Shown here: piece after piece, positions 1 to 5,688 of the stretch | How the letters are laid out: every line of letters begins with the position of its first letter | How positions within the stretch are numbered: the first letter of the stretch is position 1 | Source of the DNA: Oscillospiraceae bacterium | Lineage (GTDB): Bacteria > Bacillota > Clostridia > Oscillospirales > Ruminococcaceae | Direction of reading: 5' to 3' | Assembly (NCBI GenBank): GCA_017528675.1 | Contig: JAFXOO010000120.1 | Span: 1-11,762 of the forward strand | DNA length: 11,762 nt | The notes under the pieces: generated by a model | Database searches by the model: none | What the model was told of the DNA's origin: nothing | Seen by the model: only the letters and a program-made list of their open reading frames with translations | Position numbers and translations under genes: made by a program

Positions 1-752
1 CCACATGGCACAACACATGAAAAATACACGGAAAATGCGATCAAAAATACAGTTGTGACAATTTTATTGATTTTTCCTTGTGCAAGCTGCAGCACGTTCA
101 GCTTATTCTGCGCAACACAAAGCAACCATGCACTGACACCTGCAAGCAGCGGTATCAGAAGCAGCAGCGGATCGTCGTGAAAGGAGGGCGTTTTGCCAAG
201 ATCGATCCCCATAAAGGTCATATCAAAGCCTTTTATCACAGAGATCGCATCCGGAACGCCATCCGGAAAAGGATTCATCCCACTGTGGAGCAGCTCGATG
301 ATCTTCAGTTGATACAGATTTCCTGCATCCGCGATCTTAAGCGTATCAGTCAGCCAGGAACGCAAACGTACAACAACGTCATCAGGCAAATTCAGGACAA
401 AACTAAGCGGACGGTAGATTACACCGACCAGCCCCAGCACGATCGGAATCTGCAATAAAAGAGGCAGTGTGTCAAGAAATGGGTTGTAGCGGTATTTTTT
501 GTAAAGAGCGAGTTGCTCATCCGTCAGCTTGTCCTTGTCATCAATGTACTTGATCTTGAGCTGATCCAGCTCCGGCTGAAGCCGGATCATCCGTATAGAA
601 TTGATCTGCGTCAGTAAACTGAGCGGAAAAAGGACAAGTTTTGTCACCAGTGTAAATAACAAGATACTAAGGCCATAATCATTAGTCAGCTGATAACAGA
701 AGCGCATTACATGACCAAGCAGTCCGATCAGATAATCTATTATATATGACAT
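1..752 (-). CDS. YidC/Oxa1-family membrane protein insertase, diverged paralogue (3' end outside window)
   Basis: Reading leftward from the ATG at 750-752, the frame is open for 250 codons to the window edge, so the C-terminus is missing. Members of this family insert and fold membrane proteins in the cytoplasmic membrane. Visible signs: a first core span around residues 26-45 (NDYGLSILLFTLVTKLVLFP) with a basic residue, Lys38, where the family carries its groove Arg/Lys; a charged cytoplasmic hairpin at about 56-90 (LQPELDQLKIKY, then DKLTDEQLALYKKY); a span with LPLLLQIPIVLGL (about 96-108) and IYRPLSF; later spans near 194-214 and 229-250 ending in VVPCG, like the family's PxG element. The usual KQQKS and GCLP-type motifs of Clostridia YidC read as LLTQINS and DTLP, and no lipobox signal is seen. 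The start is 6 bp after the small upstream gene, so the two are probably translationally coupled. Family call is firm; that it is a second copy rather than the housekeeping one is inferred from the neighbours (no rnpA, rpmH or jag). Confidence 0.85.
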   Translation of the reverse strand, partial: MSYIIDYLIGLLGHVMRFCYQLTNDYGLSILLFTLVTKLVLFPLSLLTQINSIRMIRLQPELDQLKIKYIDDKDKLTDEQLALYKKYRYNPFLDTLPLLLQIPIVLGLVGVIYRPLSFVLNLPDDVVVRLRSWLTDTLKIADAGNLYQLKIIELLHSGMNPFPDGVPDAISVIKGFDMTFMGIDLGKTPSFHDDPLLLLIPLLAGVSAWLLCVAQNKLNVLQLAQGKINKIVTTVFLIAFSVYFSCVVPC

Positions 753-758
753 GACAGC

Positions 759-1055
759 TTATTTCTCATCATCATCCGCCATCAGATCTTCAGCGGTGAC
801 AATGCCTCCATGTTTTTTCCTTTCATCTTTGGCTTCCGGCTGATCTTCAGCATTCTTTTTTTTGAAGCATCTGCGGATCTTGTTCCAGAATATACCAATC
901 GTTGTTCCTATCGCAATCACAACACCCACAACGATCTGGATGACATAGCTGGTCGTTGCAGGGTCAATATAAGCAGCTGTCTGTGTGATGAATAAAACAC
1001 CCAGAGCCAGCAAACACAGCATTTTTTTCAGATAGATCTGATCTTGTTTTTTCAT
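759..1055 (-). CDS. Small YIDPAT-type membrane protein, 98 aa, unknown function
   Basis: The ATG at 1053-1055 is preceded by GGAGGA six bases upstream; a longer frame opening at 1100 has no such site, so the shorter start is chosen. The protein has a basic N-terminus and a hydrophobic stretch (about residues 11-27) that resembles a signal peptide, with possible cleavage near TQTAA before YIDPATTSYVIQ (29-40). A second hydrophobic span follows (about 38-54), then a cluster of basic residues (KIRRCFKKK, about 57-65) and an acidic, hydrophilic tail ending in ADDDEK. The predicted arrangement is a short outside segment carrying the YIDP motif, one span, and a cytoplasmic tail. Small proteins with AYIDPGTG-like motifs are, from memory, often found beside sulfatase-like envelope genes; no biochemical role is known to me. 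It lies 108 bp after the sulfatase-like gene and 6 bp before the insertase gene, so probably one operon. Confidence 0.8.
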   Translation of the reverse strand: MKKQDQIYLKKMLCLLALGVLFITQTAAYIDPATTSYVIQIVVGVVIAIGTTIGIFWNKIRRCFKKKNAEDQPEAKDERKKHGGIVTAEDLMADDDEK

Positions 1056-1102
1056 TATGATTCCTCCTTTTTCTATCGTACTGTCACATTCAAGAGTCAA
1101 TG

Positions 1103-1157
1103 TAAGGTTGTTTTCCAGAAACCTGACAACTTGAAAGCATCGTATCCGACAACCTTA
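1103..1157 (-). other. Intercistronic inverted repeat between sulfatase-like and small membrane genes
   Basis: TAAGGTTGT at 1103-1111 is perfectly complementary to ACAACCTTA at 1149-1157, giving a 9-bp stem with a 37-nt loop. On the transcribed minus strand it lies just after the stop of the sulfatase-like gene and 47 nt before the ATG of the small protein. There is no run of T after it, so it is not an intrinsic terminator. A role in mRNA processing or in uncoupling expression of the two genes is possible but unproven. Confidence 0.4.
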
Positions 1158-1163
1158 TAATAA

Positions 1164-2966
1164 TCAATCGGCTTTTATCCAGTTAGAAAAATCACGCGCA
1201 TCTCCTGTGATGATGTAATGCTCTTTTTTTGGGGAGTCGCTCTCCTGCCAGAAAAAGTCCCTTGCAATGATTTGTTGGCTTTGTTCAATATCCTGGTAAG
1301 AATAACCATATTTCTGATGATCAATCTCAGCAAACTCCAGAACGCTCGCCATAAACATACTGCTTGAAAGGCCTGTGAATCTGTCATACTTGAACGGAGC
1401 ATGATCTGCATTTGCTGGCTTTATCAGAAGTGCAGGCATAGTTGGATTTATGAGATGATAATCGTCGTCACGGATTTCCTTTGTTCTTTGTCCATGATCT
1501 CCAAGAATGATAAATGTCGTTTGATCGTATACACCCAATTCTTTTGCACTTCTGACGTAATAAAGGATGATTTCAAAATTTGCGCGAATCGTATTCTGAA
1601 TTGCATTGCCTTTGTTAAAGCCCGTCATCTCTACTAATGGCTCGTTGGTATTATGTGCACCGTTCAAATGAATGATCGTGAAAACACCATGTTCGCAGTT
1701 TGCATGGAATTCAGCCGACTGAAGATATTCATACAGATGTGTGTCACTGTTGGTGTTAACTGCACTTTGGGTGCTGCTTTCCTGCTCCTTGCACGATACA
1801 GTAATATACTCCACATTACTGATAGAGGTCAGCTCATTCGGGATCATACGCTTGATGGCATAGGGGCTGGTTCGACTGAAGGAAAGGTGATACAGGATCC
1901 TGCGCAGAACGTTCACATCCAGTTCTTTGGTTAGTCCCTCGGGGTCCACGTAATTGTCACAGAATGGTTCTATCAATGAATCGTCACCGAATGAATAGCT
2001 TTTATCCATGATCAAGTTGACCTGATAGCCATGTTCTTTCAGAATGGAAAGGGTATTTTCACCATTCCATATCCGCTCGAAGTATGCTTCACGCGAGGAT
2101 GCGTCATAAGGCTCAGCACCCAGCATGCTGCATACAGATGGAAATGTGTTGGCATACTGAGATGTATTATTCTGATAAAAAGTACAGCCCTCCAGCTCAT
2201 CCCTGACATCAGGATACATTTCCAGAAAATCATCGCACCAGAACGTATCAAACATATCCACAATGAATACATAAATATTATTCTGATCCTTTGAAAAGGA
2301 GGTTGTGGGAACGTAAGAAAAGAAATGTGATTTCGACGTGCTGTGGTCAGCACTGTTCAGTGTTGCTTTGGTATTTGTGGTATATGTGGAGGCAAATCCG
2401 ATTGTTTTCATGAGGATGATGCATAAAAAAATATATGCGATGATGTTCCTGGAAAAGAAATTGCCTTCCGCATTCTGTGCCGGTGCAACTGTTTGTGCAG
2501 GGGCTGGCTCCCGACTTGGTATGAACTTTCTGGCAGACATAATGACACAAAAAGCTATTATGGCAAAATGGATAAAGAAATTGATGGATACTTCAGTATC
2601 CGAAAGCTCCGCGATTGTGGTTCCATTATCCCCGACGATCATTTTTCCGTTAAGGAACAGTTCCTGACAATATGATGAAACCATGACACCAAGAAAAACG
2701 GATTTGAGTATTTCAAACACTGACCTATGAATCATTAGCGCGATAAATAAAACGAAAAGCACCGCTAAAAAACATAAAAGAGCCGGAATCAACAAGCAGC
2801 GAAAAGCATCAGAATAGGAAACGGAGAAATCCTGTGAATTGACAAGCAGAATTTCAAAAGGATTAATGAGTCCCATAACGAATGCAATCGAAAAGCTGAC
2901 AATCATAGATGTTATAATACTGGCTTTATCAAAGTGCCTGAAAAGGCAAGAAAATGCATTTCTCAT
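1164..2966 (-). CDS. Membrane-anchored sulfatase/LTA-synthase-like protein (alkaline phosphatase superfamily), 600 aa
   Basis: The start ATG at 2964-2966 follows GGAG seven bases upstream. About five hydrophobic spans fill the N-terminal third (near 17-36, 57-80, 84-105, 127-146, 174-193), with a Pro/Ala/Gln-rich linker at about 152-165. The remainder (about 228-600) is an alkaline-phosphatase/sulfatase fold, expected outside the membrane. Candidate metal and catalytic residues are in family order: Asp237 in YVFIVDMFD, Thr274 in NTFPS as the likely nucleophile, His433 or His438 in IIHLNGAH, and Asp490-His491 in IILGDHGQR. A Thr nucleophile is the pattern of LtaS and phosphoethanolamine transferases, whereas true sulfatases use a Cys/Ser that becomes formylglycine. 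The five-span plus external domain plan also matches LtaS, so a transfer of a phospho-headgroup to an envelope polymer is plausible, but the substrate cannot be read from the sequence. First gene of the leftward cassette. Its DNA is AT-richer than the right half of the window. Confidence 0.8.
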   Translation of the reverse strand: MRNAFSCLFRHFDKASIITSMIVSFSIAFVMGLINPFEILLVNSQDFSVSYSDAFRCLLIPALLCFLAVLFVLFIALMIHRSVFEILKSVFLGVMVSSYCQELFLNGKMIVGDNGTTIAELSDTEVSINFFIHFAIIAFCVIMSARKFIPSREPAPAQTVAPAQNAEGNFFSRNIIAYIFLCIILMKTIGFASTYTTNTKATLNSADHSTSKSHFFSYVPTTSFSKDQNNIYVFIVDMFDTFWCDDFLEMYPDVRDELEGCTFYQNNTSQYANTFPSVCSMLGAEPYDASSREAYFERIWNGENTLSILKEHGYQVNLIMDKSYSFGDDSLIEPFCDNYVDPEGLTKELDVNVLRRILYHLSFSRTSPYAIKRMIPNELTSISNVEYITVSCKEQESSTQSAVNTNSDTHLYEYLQSAEFHANCEHGVFTIIHLNGAHNTNEPLVEMTGFNKGNAIQNTIRANFEIILYYVRSAKELGVYDQTTFIILGDHGQRTKEIRDDDYHLINPTMPALLIKPANADHAPFKYDRFTGLSSSMFMASVLEFAEIDHQKYGYSYQDIEQSQQIIARDFFWQESDSPKKEHYIITGDARDFSNWIKAD

Positions 2967-2985
2967 TTTAAGGCTCCAATCAAAT

Positions 2986-3013
2986 ATTATAAATACTAAA
3001 AGCGTCCTTTTAA
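2986..3013 (-). promoter_or_regulatory. Candidate proximal promoter of the membrane cassette
   Basis: On the minus strand a perfect TATAAT (2986-2991) lies 16 bp from a weak -35 match TTAAAA (3008-3013). It would give a leader of roughly a dozen bases before the ATG at 2966, with the GGAG ribosome site inside it. The -10 is good but the -35 matches only 4 of 6 and the surroundings are AT-rich, so chance is possible. Confidence 0.4.
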
Positions 3014-3024
3014 CCTATTGAAAG

Positions 3025-3060
3025 AAGCACAAAACAGTGTAAAAACCTTATTTTGTGCTT
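3025..3060 (-). other. 10-bp perfect inverted repeat upstream of the membrane cassette
   Basis: AAGCACAAAA (3025-3034) pairs perfectly with TTTTGTGCTT (3051-3060) around a 16-nt loop. It lies between the distal and proximal candidate promoters of the sulfatase-like gene. On the minus strand the stem is followed by CTTTC, which is a poor U-tract, so a weak attenuator or a protein-binding site are both possible. Confidence 0.35.
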
Positions 3061-3100
3061 TGGTATATGTGTATAATCAAACTGTTCAAAGAAGCGCTGG

Positions 3101-3129
3101 CCTATAATGTATAGTATACACCATTTCAA
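3101..3129 (-). promoter_or_regulatory. Candidate distal promoter with an operator-like dyad in its spacer
   Basis: On the minus strand TTGAAA (3124-3129) and TATAGG (3101-3106) are 17 bp apart. The spacer holds the perfect odd palindrome TGTATACTATACA (3108-3120), placed as a repressor operator between -35 and -10 would be. It would give about 130 nt of leader before the sulfatase-like gene. The -10 matches 4 of 6, so this is tentative. Confidence 0.3.
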
Positions 3130-3233
3130 AGAAAAATGCAAGAGGCTAATCATACTTTTAGTTATGCGCTTACTACTCACAAGCTTATAATACATAGCGC
3201 ATAGCCGACCCAATCTGCATATTTTTATGAAAA

Positions 3234-3272
3234 CAAAAAAGCCGTAAATACGCCTCATGACGTATCTACGGC
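3234..3272 (-). terminator. Intrinsic terminator of ssrA
   Basis: On the minus strand a 12-bp stem (GCCGTAGATACG at 3272-3261 with CGTATTTACGGC at 3252-3241, one G-U pair) closes an 8-nt loop and is followed directly by TTTTTTG. It begins about 47 nt after the mature 3' end of tmRNA. This is a textbook Rho-independent terminator and also separates ssrA from the membrane cassette. Confidence 0.92.
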
Positions 3273-3319
3273 TCTTTGACTGCGTTTTATAAAGGTTAGA
3301 AATACGCAGGTTCTAAGAG

Positions 3320-3685
3320 TGGAGGCGGGGAGAATTGAACTCCCGTCCGAGACCTCATTCCCACAGCTTTCTACGAGTGTAGTTTATCTATTGAAATTCC
3401 CCGCACGACCCGCCGACAAACAGGCTGGAAGTGAAGGTAGTCCAGATACATTCCTGCGGTGTGGACATGCCGCCGGAACGTTCACCACTCATCGATGCCC
3501 TGTAAAGGCCGTGGTCCTCGATTACAGGACAGATGCTGACTTAAGCAGCAACCTGCAGGCTACGAGAGCTTACAGTAATCTTGTTGTTAGCGTTTATATT
3601 TAAACGTGCCGCAGTTTAAAGAGATGCAGCAGACCTCTACTCGCTTACCATGGTGCAAAAACCCCGTCGAAACCGGTACGCCCCC
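3320..3685 (-). ncRNA. ssrA: Transfer-messenger RNA (tmRNA, SsrA)
   Basis: tmRNA rescues ribosomes stalled on broken mRNAs: charged with alanine, it enters the A site with SmpB and then serves as template for a degradation tag. The 5' end reads GGGGGCG (3685-3679), followed by ACCGGTTTCGACGGGG, which matches the conserved tmRNA 5' region. The 3' end has a T arm (GGGAG, loop TTCAATT, CTCCC at 3344-3328), then CGCCTCC (3327-3321), pairing with the 5' GGGGGCG over 7 bp with one G-U, and discriminator A at 3320. CCA is not encoded (CTC follows), so it must be added by the tRNA nucleotidyltransferase. The one-piece length is 366 nt. The tag frame lies at 3591-3541. A perfect promoter lies upstream and a strong terminator downstream; smpB is the next gene upstream on the same strand. 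Confidence 0.97.
3541..3591 (-). other. tmRNA proteolysis-tag reading frame
   Basis: Starting at the resume codon GCT (3591-3589) the frame reads ANNKITVSSRSLQVAA and stops at TAA (3543-3541). The small hydrophobic C-terminus (VAA) fits a ClpXP/ClpAP-type degradation signal. GCT is chosen because known resume codons are mostly G-starting alanine codons and the A-N start is typical. Unusually, the tag has no acidic residue and carries Lys and Arg. Confidence 0.88.
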
Positions 3686-3697
3686 GTTGGTATTCTT

Positions 3698-3726
3698 ATT
3701 ATACACACTTTGCCGCTGGTTGTCAA
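3698..3726 (-). promoter_or_regulatory. Consensus sigma-A promoter of ssrA
   Basis: On the minus strand TTGACA (3721-3726) and TATAAT (3698-3703) are both perfect and exactly 17 bp apart. The -10 ends 12 bp before the mature tmRNA 5' end, leaving a short leader to be removed, as expected for RNase P processing. The -35 lies 36 bp after the smpB stop, so ssrA can be strongly and independently expressed. Confidence 0.93.
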
Positions 3727-3762
3727 GCATTTTTCCGGTAAAAAAATGGTGACAAACACAGA

Positions 3763-4227
3763 TCAGCGGTTGTGTTCCTTAAGCGCTCTGTCAATCGTCC
3801 GCTTTGCATCCCGCTTAGCGGCGTCCTCCCGCTTGTCATAAAGCTTTTTGCCCTTGCACAGCCCAAGCTGCACCTTGACACGGGAATCCTTGAAATACAG
3901 CGACAAGGGTACCAGTGTCAGCCCCTCAGTCCTGAGCTTTCCAAAGAGCCTGTGGATCTCCGCCTTGTGCATCAGCAGACGCCGTACACGAAGCGGATCC
4001 CGGTTGTAGATATTGCCCTTTTCGTAAGGCGAGATATGCATCTGCTTGATGAACAGCTCACCGTTTTCAATGCTGCACCAGCTATCCTTCAGGTTGACAC
4101 CGCCCTGCCGGATGGATTTGACCTCCGTGCCGGTCAGTTCAATGCCTGCCTCAAAGCTCTCCAGGATGAAATACTCATGCCGTGCCTGCCGGTTTTCAGC
4201 AATCTGTTTTGTGCCCTTCGTGCGCAT
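3763..4227 (-). CDS. smpB: SsrA-binding protein SmpB
   Basis: SmpB binds the tRNA-like part of tmRNA and delivers it to stalled ribosomes, taking the place of the codon-anticodon helix; it is required for trans-translation. The 154-residue product has the usual length and landmarks: KQIAENRQARHEYFI (about 7-21), GTEVKSIRQG (33-42), YEKGNIYNRDP (68-78), RRLLMHKAEI (82-91), and the basic C-terminal tail beginning LYDKREDAAKRDAKR (129-143) that enters the decoding centre. The start ATG (4225-4227) follows AAAGGGG about eight bases upstream. The gene ends 36 bp before the -35 of ssrA, its RNA partner, on the same strand. No terminator is visible between them. It follows the PC4-like gene by 41 bp, so it may be co-transcribed from the patatin promoter. 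Confidence 0.97.
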   Translation of the reverse strand: MRTKGTKQIAENRQARHEYFILESFEAGIELTGTEVKSIRQGGVNLKDSWCSIENGELFIKQMHISPYEKGNIYNRDPLRVRRLLMHKAEIHRLFGKLRTEGLTLVPLSLYFKDSRVKVQLGLCKGKKLYDKREDAAKRDAKRTIDRALKEHNR

Positions 4228-4268
4228 TGTCCCGCCCCTTTCCTGTGATTTGTGTAAGTTCCCGTAAA

Positions 4269-4520
4269 TCAGACGTCAAACTCGTCGCCCTCAAACGAAT
4301 CCAGATCCAGGCTGTTGAGCAGGTCACGCAGTGCCGCCAGCTCATCTGCTGTCATTGTCAGCCCCTTGCCCATGCGGCTGTGATCCGGCGACCAGTCACG
4401 AAGATCATACTTCGGCTCACGGTCATTCCAGCTCACCATATTCAGCTCCCTTGCCCATCCACGGGCATTCTCCCCGATGGATCCGATCTTTTCTGTGATC
4501 TCATATTTCAGCTCTGCCAT
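4269..4520 (-). CDS. PC4/YdbC-family ssDNA-binding protein
   Basis: The 83-residue product starts at the ATG 4518-4520, after AAAGGAAG; the same frame is open further upstream, but that part is only an out-of-frame reading of the patatin gene. Landmarks are EITEKIGSIGENARGW (about 7-22), ELNMVSWNDREPKYDLRDW (25-43), SPDHSRMGKGLTM (44-56) and an acidic tail. This matches the Firmicutes YdbC family, a short relative of the eukaryotic coactivator PC4 that folds as a dimer and binds single-stranded DNA; a role in transcription or repair is assumed rather than shown. Its start is 17 bp after the patatin stop, and its ribosome site spans the end of that gene, so the two form one transcription unit, probably continuing into smpB. 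Confidence 0.88.
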   Translation of the reverse strand: MAELKYEITEKIGSIGENARGWARELNMVSWNDREPKYDLRDWSPDHSRMGKGLTMTADELAALRDLLNSLDLDSFEGDEFDV

Positions 4521-4537
4521 AGTTTTTGCTTCCTTTC

Positions 4538-5392
4538 TCAATCTTTCAGATAGGCTCTGATTGCAGGCATCTGCTGCATTGTCAGCGCATAGCCCTGTGC
4601 ATACAACGCCATCAGCTTGTCCACACGCTTTTCCGTGCGTCCCACACCGAGGGTGTCCTCCGGCGCAATCACATAGACCTCGCCCGCTGTCTCCAGATCC
4701 TCCAGCTCTGCAATGCACTCATTATAGCGCAGATGCCGTGTTGCAAGCTGCTCGGCATAGGCCGGATACTTCTTCTGGTAATGCCGTACCGCAAAATGCA
4801 TGAGTGATTCCTCATTTTTACGGTAGGAGCGTTCTCTCGTCAGCACCACAATGGTCTTGGTGCATCCGTCCTCGATTGCCTTGCGGAACGGAATGGAATC
4901 CGCAATACCGCCGTCAGCATATAAATTGCCGTCAATCTCAATCGGGCGGAACAGCAGCGGCAGCGCACAGGTTGCACGCAGCACCTGCCAGGTACGGTCT
5001 GTCCGGGAGACATCGAGATACTCTGCCGCACCCGTTTCAAGGTTCGTGACCGCAGCGATGACCTTTCCCTGGTAGCGCTGTAATGCCGCATATTTGTACG
5101 GCAGCAGCTCATTCGGGATGGTCTCGAACACATACTTGAGATTGTAATACGAACGGTTCATCGGATTGAGCAGATGCTGCACACCCATGTAGGAACTGTT
5201 CTGGACAAAACGCCGCAGCATCTCCCGGTTACGTCCCTTCTGACCGGACACATAGGACAGACCATAGGTGATTCCCGCTGAAGCACCGATCACATAATCT
5301 GCCATAATCCCCGCATCGAGCAGCGCATCTGTCACGCCGCAGGAAAAGACTGTGCGGTGTGCACCGCCCTCAAGCACCAATCCAAGCTCCAT
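4538..5392 (-). CDS. Patatin-like phospholipase family protein, 284 aa
   Basis: Patatin-fold enzymes are acyl hydrolases with a Ser-Asp dyad. Landmarks: oxyanion-hole segment LEGGAHR (7-13), nucleophile elbow GASAG with Ser38, and DGGIADSIP with Asp160 as the second catalytic residue. The segment RATCALPLLFRP (139-150) is also typical. Length fits the compact bacterial YjjU-like group. No signal peptide is seen, so it is probably cytoplasmic or peripheral to the membrane. The start is taken as the ATG at 5390-5392 because AGGTG lies seven bases upstream; a GTG at 5399-5401 is part of that ribosome site and is unlikely to be the start. It has its own promoter at 5446-5474 and leads a unit with the PC4-like gene. 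The lipid substrate is unknown. Confidence 0.9.
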   Translation of the reverse strand: MELGLVLEGGAHRTVFSCGVTDALLDAGIMADYVIGASAGITYGLSYVSGQKGRNREMLRRFVQNSSYMGVQHLLNPMNRSYYNLKYVFETIPNELLPYKYAALQRYQGKVIAAVTNLETGAAEYLDVSRTDRTWQVLRATCALPLLFRPIEIDGNLYADGGIADSIPFRKAIEDGCTKTIVVLTRERSYRKNEESLMHFAVRHYQKKYPAYAEQLATRHLRYNECIAELEDLETAGEVYVIAPEDTLGVGRTEKRVDKLMALYAQGYALTMQQMPAIRAYLKD

Positions 5393-5445
5393 TCGATTCA
5401 CCTCACTTATGCATACAGATTTTTCCTGTCATCAGGCCATACACT

Positions 5446-5474
5446 ATTATACACGATTTCAGAAAAGATTGCAA
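5446..5474 (-). promoter_or_regulatory. Promoter of the patatin/PC4-like/smpB unit
   Basis: On the minus strand TTGCAA (5469-5474) and a perfect TATAAT (5446-5451) are 17 bp apart. Transcription would start near 5439, giving a leader of about 47 nt before the ATG at 5392. Confidence 0.8.
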
Positions 5475-5577
5475 GTATTTTTTTCATTTTTCCCACGATA
5501 GCCGGATAAATCTGCGGTTTCTGTCGCTTTATAGGGATGCATCCTGCAAATATTTTGTAAACACTGTGTCCCTGCTC

Positions 5578-5606
5578 TTGCAAAAAAACGGATTCTGTAG
5601 TATAAT
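5578..5606 (+). promoter_or_regulatory. Promoter of the rightward VOC-MGMT-recQ-GNAT-tex unit
   Basis: TTGCAA (5578-5583) and a perfect TATAAT (5601-5606) are 17 bp apart, the same hexamers and spacing as the divergent patatin promoter. Start of transcription is expected near 5613, leaving about 170 nt of leader before the VOC gene. No other convincing promoter was seen before position 11420, so it may serve the whole run. Confidence 0.8.
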
Positions 5607-5617
5607 AAAAAAGAATA

Positions 5618-5688
5618 GGCAACACCGCACAGAGCTGGTGGTGCAGATGCGCCGCCTAGCCGTCAGGCGGGCTTTGTGCGGTATTGCC
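5618..5688 (+). repeat. GC-rich 71-bp palindrome in the 5' leader (MITE-like or leader hairpin)
   Basis: The 17-nt arms at 5618-5634 (GGCAACACCGCACAGAG) and 5672-5688 (CTTTGTGCGGTATTGCC) pair with one C-A mismatch and one G-U. An inner stem, CCGCCT (5652-5657) with AGGCGG (5665-5670), closes a 7-nt loop. The element starts a few bases after the expected transcription start and is flanked on both sides by AATA (5614-5617 and 5689-5692). No T-run follows, so it is not an intrinsic terminator. It could be a stabilising or regulatory leader hairpin, or an inserted palindromic repeat with a 4-bp target duplication. Confidence 0.6.

Noticed and set aside
78..458. 126-aa plus-strand frame at the left end
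   Set aside because: It lies opposite the YidC-family frame, which has clear membrane-protein homology features.
3163..3203. Inverted repeat TATGCGCT/AGCGCATA as a regulatory hairpin
   Set aside because: The stem is only 8 bp with a 25-nt loop in AT-rich DNA and has no clear position relative to a promoter.
3010..3258. 82-aa minus-strand open frame in the gap before the membrane cassette
   Set aside because: It starts inside the ssrA terminator stem, has no convincing ribosome site, and its frame runs through the candidate promoters and hairpin. Composition is that of random AT-rich DNA.
3320..3360. A tRNA gene suggested by the T-arm and acceptor sequence
   Set aside because: The T arm and acceptor belong to the 3' end of tmRNA; the matching 5' acceptor strand is 366 nt away and a tag frame lies between.
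3772..4248. 158-aa plus-strand frame opposite smpB
   Set aside because: It overlaps the whole of a certain smpB gene and has no supporting features.
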